DNA from: JABSSA01 sp039960995
GTDB lineage: Bacteria > Pseudomonadota > Alphaproteobacteria > Rhodobacterales > Rhodobacteraceae
Reading direction: 5' to 3'
Assembly (NCBI GenBank): GCA_039960995.1
Contig: JBDVKF010000006.1
Span: 1-64,000, forward strand
Length of the DNA: 64,000 bases
Shown here one piece after another: positions 61,478 through 64,000 of this stretch. A model generated the notes under the pieces. It was not told where the DNA came from. It searched no databases and saw only the letters and a list, made by a program, of their open reading frames with translations. Position 1 is the first letter of the stretch. Each line of letters opens with the position of its first letter. A program made the translations under genes and the position numbers.

Positions 61478-61942
61478 ATGCGTACGTTTGATTTTGCCCC
61501 GCTTCACCGGGCCACTGTTGGTTTTGACCAGATCACTGATCTGATGGACCGTGTTTTGGCCAGTGATGCGTCACAAAACAGCTATCCCCCTTACAATATC
61601 GAAAAAACCGATGATGACAGCTATCGTATTTCGATCGCAGTTGCCGGGTTTTCCGAACAAGATTTATCAGTCGAAGTTCGCCAGAACGCGTTGATTATTT
61701 CAGCACGCAAAGCAGATGAGACGGAAAAGAACTACTTGCATCGCGGTATCGCAACGCGTGCTTTTGAACGCCGGTTCCATCTGGCGGATCATGTCCGTGT
61801 CACGGGTGCGTCGCATCTGGATGGCATGCTGCATATCGAATTGACCCGCGAAGTGCCCGAAGCGCTTAAACCGCGGCGTATCGAAATTGCCAGTCAGGCG
61901 ACCGTCGAAAAAGACGTGATTGATACCAAAGCGGTAAACTAA
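61478..61942 (+). CDS. Hsp20-family small heat shock protein
   Basis: 154 residues of IbpA class. MRTFDFAPLHRATVGFDQITDLMDRVL N-terminus, alpha-crystallin domain from YPPYNIEKTDDDSYRISIAVAGF to DGMLHIELTREVPE, ending in a PRRIEI tail that provides the I-x-I contact. Holds unfolding proteins for DnaK. Expression probably heat-induced by an RpoH promoter plus an RNA thermometer. An ATG at 61460 is rejected because it lies within the thermometer stem-loop. Confidence 0.93.
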   Translation: MRTFDFAPLHRATVGFDQITDLMDRVLASDASQNSYPPYNIEKTDDDSYRISIAVAGFSEQDLSVEVRQNALIISARKADETEKNYLHRGIATRAFERRFHLADHVRVTGASHLDGMLHIELTREVPEALKPRRIEIASQATVEKDVIDTKAVN

Positions 61943-61964
61943 CACTTTTCAATGTGAATGCCGG

Positions 61965-61992
61965 GACCCAGAGCGTTTGCTCTGGGTCTTTT
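61965..61992 (+). terminator. Rho-independent terminator of hsp20
   Basis: GACCCAGAGC / GCTCTGGGTC with GTTT loop and TTTTCT tail; perfect 10-base stem, 22 bases after the hsp20 stop. Confidence 0.92.
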
Positions 61993-62022
61993 CTATTGCG
62001 CGCTGGCATAGGCCCGTTTTGC

Positions 62023-64000
62023 CTATGGGGCGTTCTGGGATGAACAATGGCCCGTGTCTGGGGTCAAGATATGCCGCAAGAGTGCCACGGGATGCGCCTT
62101 CAGCGATAGGCGCATTGAAACGTAATCTTCGACAACTTCCTCACCCAAAGTCATTTCCGGCAGATGGGCTGTGGGTTCATCCACAACTTCGCCGTCCAGA
62201 TCATTTGCAAATAAAGGCAGGCTTGGGCCTTTGATTAAGGTTTTAGCCTCCCACAAAGCTTCGCGTCGCTTTAGACCTAGGGCCGAAAAGGCATCTGCTT
62301 CGCATAGGCGCGCAATGACCGCTGGGGGTAAACCTGCCCGACGCCAGACATCTTGGACGGTGGTGTACCCATTCCCGCGTGATGCGCTAAGCCATGCGGC
62401 GTCTTCTTCTGACAGGCCTTTGATCTGACGGAACCCCAGACGCAGGGCCAGCCCGCCAGAGCCGTCGGGTTCCATGACATTGTCCCAAAAGCTTGCATTG
62501 ATACAGATTGGACGAACTTCGACCCCATGTTCGCGGGCATCCCGCACGATCTGAGCGGGCGCATAAAAACCCATGGGTTGAGCATTCAGCAAAGCGCAGG
62601 CGAAGATGCCGGGGTGGTGGCATTTGATCCAGCTTGAGGCATAGACAAGTAACGCAAAGCTGGCCGCGTGGCTTTCCGGAAATCCATAAGACCCAAAGCC
62701 TTCGATCTGTGAAAAGCAACGTTCCGCAAAATCCTGATCATAGCCGTTCTTGCGCATCCCGCGCAGGAACAAGGTGCGGAATTCCGACACGCTGCCATGC
62801 TTTTTGAACGTCGCAAGAGATCGCCTAAGTCGATCCGCTTGTTCCGGGGTGAACCCAGCCCCTACAATGGCAATCTGCATCGCCTGTTCCTGAAAAAGCG
62901 GCACCCCCAGTGTTTTACCCAAAACCTGTCCCAACGCATCTGATGGAAAGCTGACCTCTTCTTCTCCGTTTCGGCGGCGGATGTAGGGGTGGACCATATC
63001 CCCTTGGATCGGACCGGGGCGGATGATGGCGACCTCGATCACCAGATCATAAAAATTACGCGGGCGCATGCGTGGCAGGAAATTCATTTGGGCCCGGCTT
63101 TCGACCTGAAACACCCCAATGCTGTCGGCCCGGCACAGCATGTCATACACTTTGGGGTCTTCGGGGGGCAGGGTGGCCAATGTCCATGTTTGTTGATGGT
63201 GCATCTTCAGCAGATCAAAGGCTTTGCGGATGCATGTCAGCATACCAAGGCTGAGGACATCGACCTTCAGGATGCCAAGGCTGTCGATGTCGTCTTTGTC
63301 CCAACAGATAACGGTGCGGTCTTCCATCGTGGCGTTTTCGATAGGGATCAATTCGTCTAATCGGCCTTCGGTCATGATAAACCCGCCGACATGTTGGCTG
63401 AGATGTCGGGGAAAGCCGTTGATCTCGTAAACCAGCTCAAGGGTCTGGCGCAGACGCCTGTCCCGGTAATCAAGCCCGATTTCAGCAAGCCTTTCCGCTT
63501 CCAATCCTTTGGAAGAGAAAAAACCCCAAAGTTGCGAAGACAAAGCGCTGATCGTGTCTTCGGACAGACCCATTGCGCGGCCGACTTCACGGATGGCACG
63601 TTTGCCACGGTAATGAATGACGGTCGCGCATAGACCTGCGCGGTGGCGTCCATAACGCTGGTAAATCCACTGGATGACTTCTTCGCGACGTTCATGTTCG
63701 AAATCGACGTCGATGTCGGGCGGTTCATCACGTGCTTCGGACACGAAACGTTCAAAGACCATCGTCCCAATCTCGGGTGAGACCGAAGTAATCCCAAGGC
63801 TGAAACAGACGACCGAATTGGCGGCCGATCCACGCCCTTGGCACAGGATATCGCGTGACCGCGCAAAGGCGACGACATCGCGGACGGTTAGAAAATAGGG
63901 TTCGTATTTGAGTTTACTGATAAGGGTCAGTTCGTGCTCAAGCATCTTTTGGACACGTTCTGGTGCCCCCGAAGGATAACGCCAACGCAGCCCTTCATGG
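62023..64000 (-). CDS. dnaE2: Error-prone DNA polymerase DnaE2 (ImuC), C-terminally short; 5' end outside window
   Basis: The frame is open to the right edge (HEGLRWRYPSGAPERVQ...). The palm Asp residues are intact in PPDIDVDFEHERREEV and LKVDVLSLGML. ImuC-type features include HVGGFIMTEGRLDELIPIENATMEDRTVICWDKDDIDSLGI and SHAASFALLVYASSW. It ends LSLKAHPVALLRHILTPDT...QNAP*, whereas DnaE2 normally continues for about 150-180 residues with an OB-fold (VAGLVLVRQRPG...). Only 80 bases remain before hsp20, so the domain is absent rather than out of frame nearby. Translesion synthesis with ImuA/ImuB would be the normal role. Confidence 0.92.
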   Translation of the reverse strand, partial: HEGLRWRYPSGAPERVQKMLEHELTLISKLKYEPYFLTVRDVVAFARSRDILCQGRGSAANSVVCFSLGITSVSPEIGTMVFERFVSEARDEPPDIDVDFEHERREEVIQWIYQRYGRHRAGLCATVIHYRGKRAIREVGRAMGLSEDTISALSSQLWGFFSSKGLEAERLAEIGLDYRDRRLRQTLELVYEINGFPRHLSQHVGGFIMTEGRLDELIPIENATMEDRTVICWDKDDIDSLGILKVDVLSLGMLTCIRKAFDLLKMHHQQTWTLATLPPEDPKVYDMLCRADSIGVFQVESRAQMNFLPRMRPRNFYDLVIEVAIIRPGPIQGDMVHPYIRRRNGEEEVSFPSDALGQVLGKTLGVPLFQEQAMQIAIVGAGFTPEQADRLRRSLATFKKHGSVSEFRTLFLRGMRKNGYDQDFAERCFSQIEGFGSYGFPESHAASFALLVYASSWIKCHHPGIFACALLNAQPMGFYAPAQIVRDAREHGVEVRPICINASFWDNVMEPDGSGGLALRLGFRQIKGLSEEDAAWLSASRGNGYTTVQDVWRRAGLPPAVIARLCEADAFSALGLKRREALWEAKTLIKGPSLPLFANDLDGEVVDEPTAHLPEMTLGEEVVEDYVSMRLSLKAHPVALLRHILTPDTGHCSSQNAP

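Overview
The window looks like chromosomal DNA of a marine alphaproteobacterium of the Rhodobacterales (Roseobacter group). This is inferred from family content and gene order: hemD–mitofilin-like–hemY divergent from tsaD–gpsA–EVE, rsfS–rlmH next to a glcDEF operon, leuC–lipoprotein–leuD followed by leuB, a roseobacter-type AbrB permease, DUF2853 and DUF1761 proteins and an ImuC-type DnaE2. No rRNA, tRNA or CRISPR array was recognised. The genus cannot be fixed from sequence alone.

Layout. 1-0.9 kb: the 5' end of an IS110-family transposase runs off the left edge beside a DMT permease that has lost its first helices. 1-8.3 kb: HpaI-type aldolase plus MFS permease, an RTX repeat protein, asd, a metallo-beta-lactamase-fold hydrolase and a DUF4139 protein. 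8.4-11.7 kb: katG divergent from oxyR. 11.6-13.6 kb: small housekeeping enzymes. 13.6-21 kb: a CoA-thioester operon (CaiD-like hydratase, ATP-grasp acyl-CoA ligase, acyl-CoA dehydrogenase) divergent from a CdhR/GlxA-like regulator, then a membrane fatty acid hydroxylase, a class II aldolase and a VOC protein; carnitine or gamma-butyrobetaine breakdown is a reasonable guess. 21-24.4 kb: adenine deaminase and AMP nucleosidase, translationally coupled (AMP to adenine to hypoxanthine). 24.7-31.7 kb: HU, HemY-like, mitofilin-like, hemD, tsaD, gpsA, EVE and DUF1761.

31.8-39.9 kb is the most accessory-looking part. It holds a candidate small RNA, DUF2853, and a minus-strand block of two tandem secreted trypsin-like proteases, a class III nucleotidyl cyclase fused to a TolB-like/TPR tail, a PAP2/vanadium-haloperoxidase-fold protein with nine Ser-Ser-Leu repeats, and a subtilisin lacking a signal peptide. 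I know of no described system with this composition.

39.9-48.5 kb: glycolate oxidase glcD–glcE–X–glcF, DUF599, rlmH/rsfS, a PAS-like zinc-finger protein and an MscS channel. 48.6-57.2 kb: leucine biosynthesis leuC, leuD and leuB with interspersed roseobacter genes. 57.5-61.2 kb: AbrB permease, PrpF-like isomerase, and an ABM monooxygenase coupled to a lactonase-type metallo-hydrolase. 61.3-61.9 kb: an Hsp20 gene with an RpoH-like promoter and a leader that folds like a ROSE RNA thermometer. 62-64 kb: dnaE2, cut off by the right edge at its 5' end and ending before the usual C-terminal OB domain.
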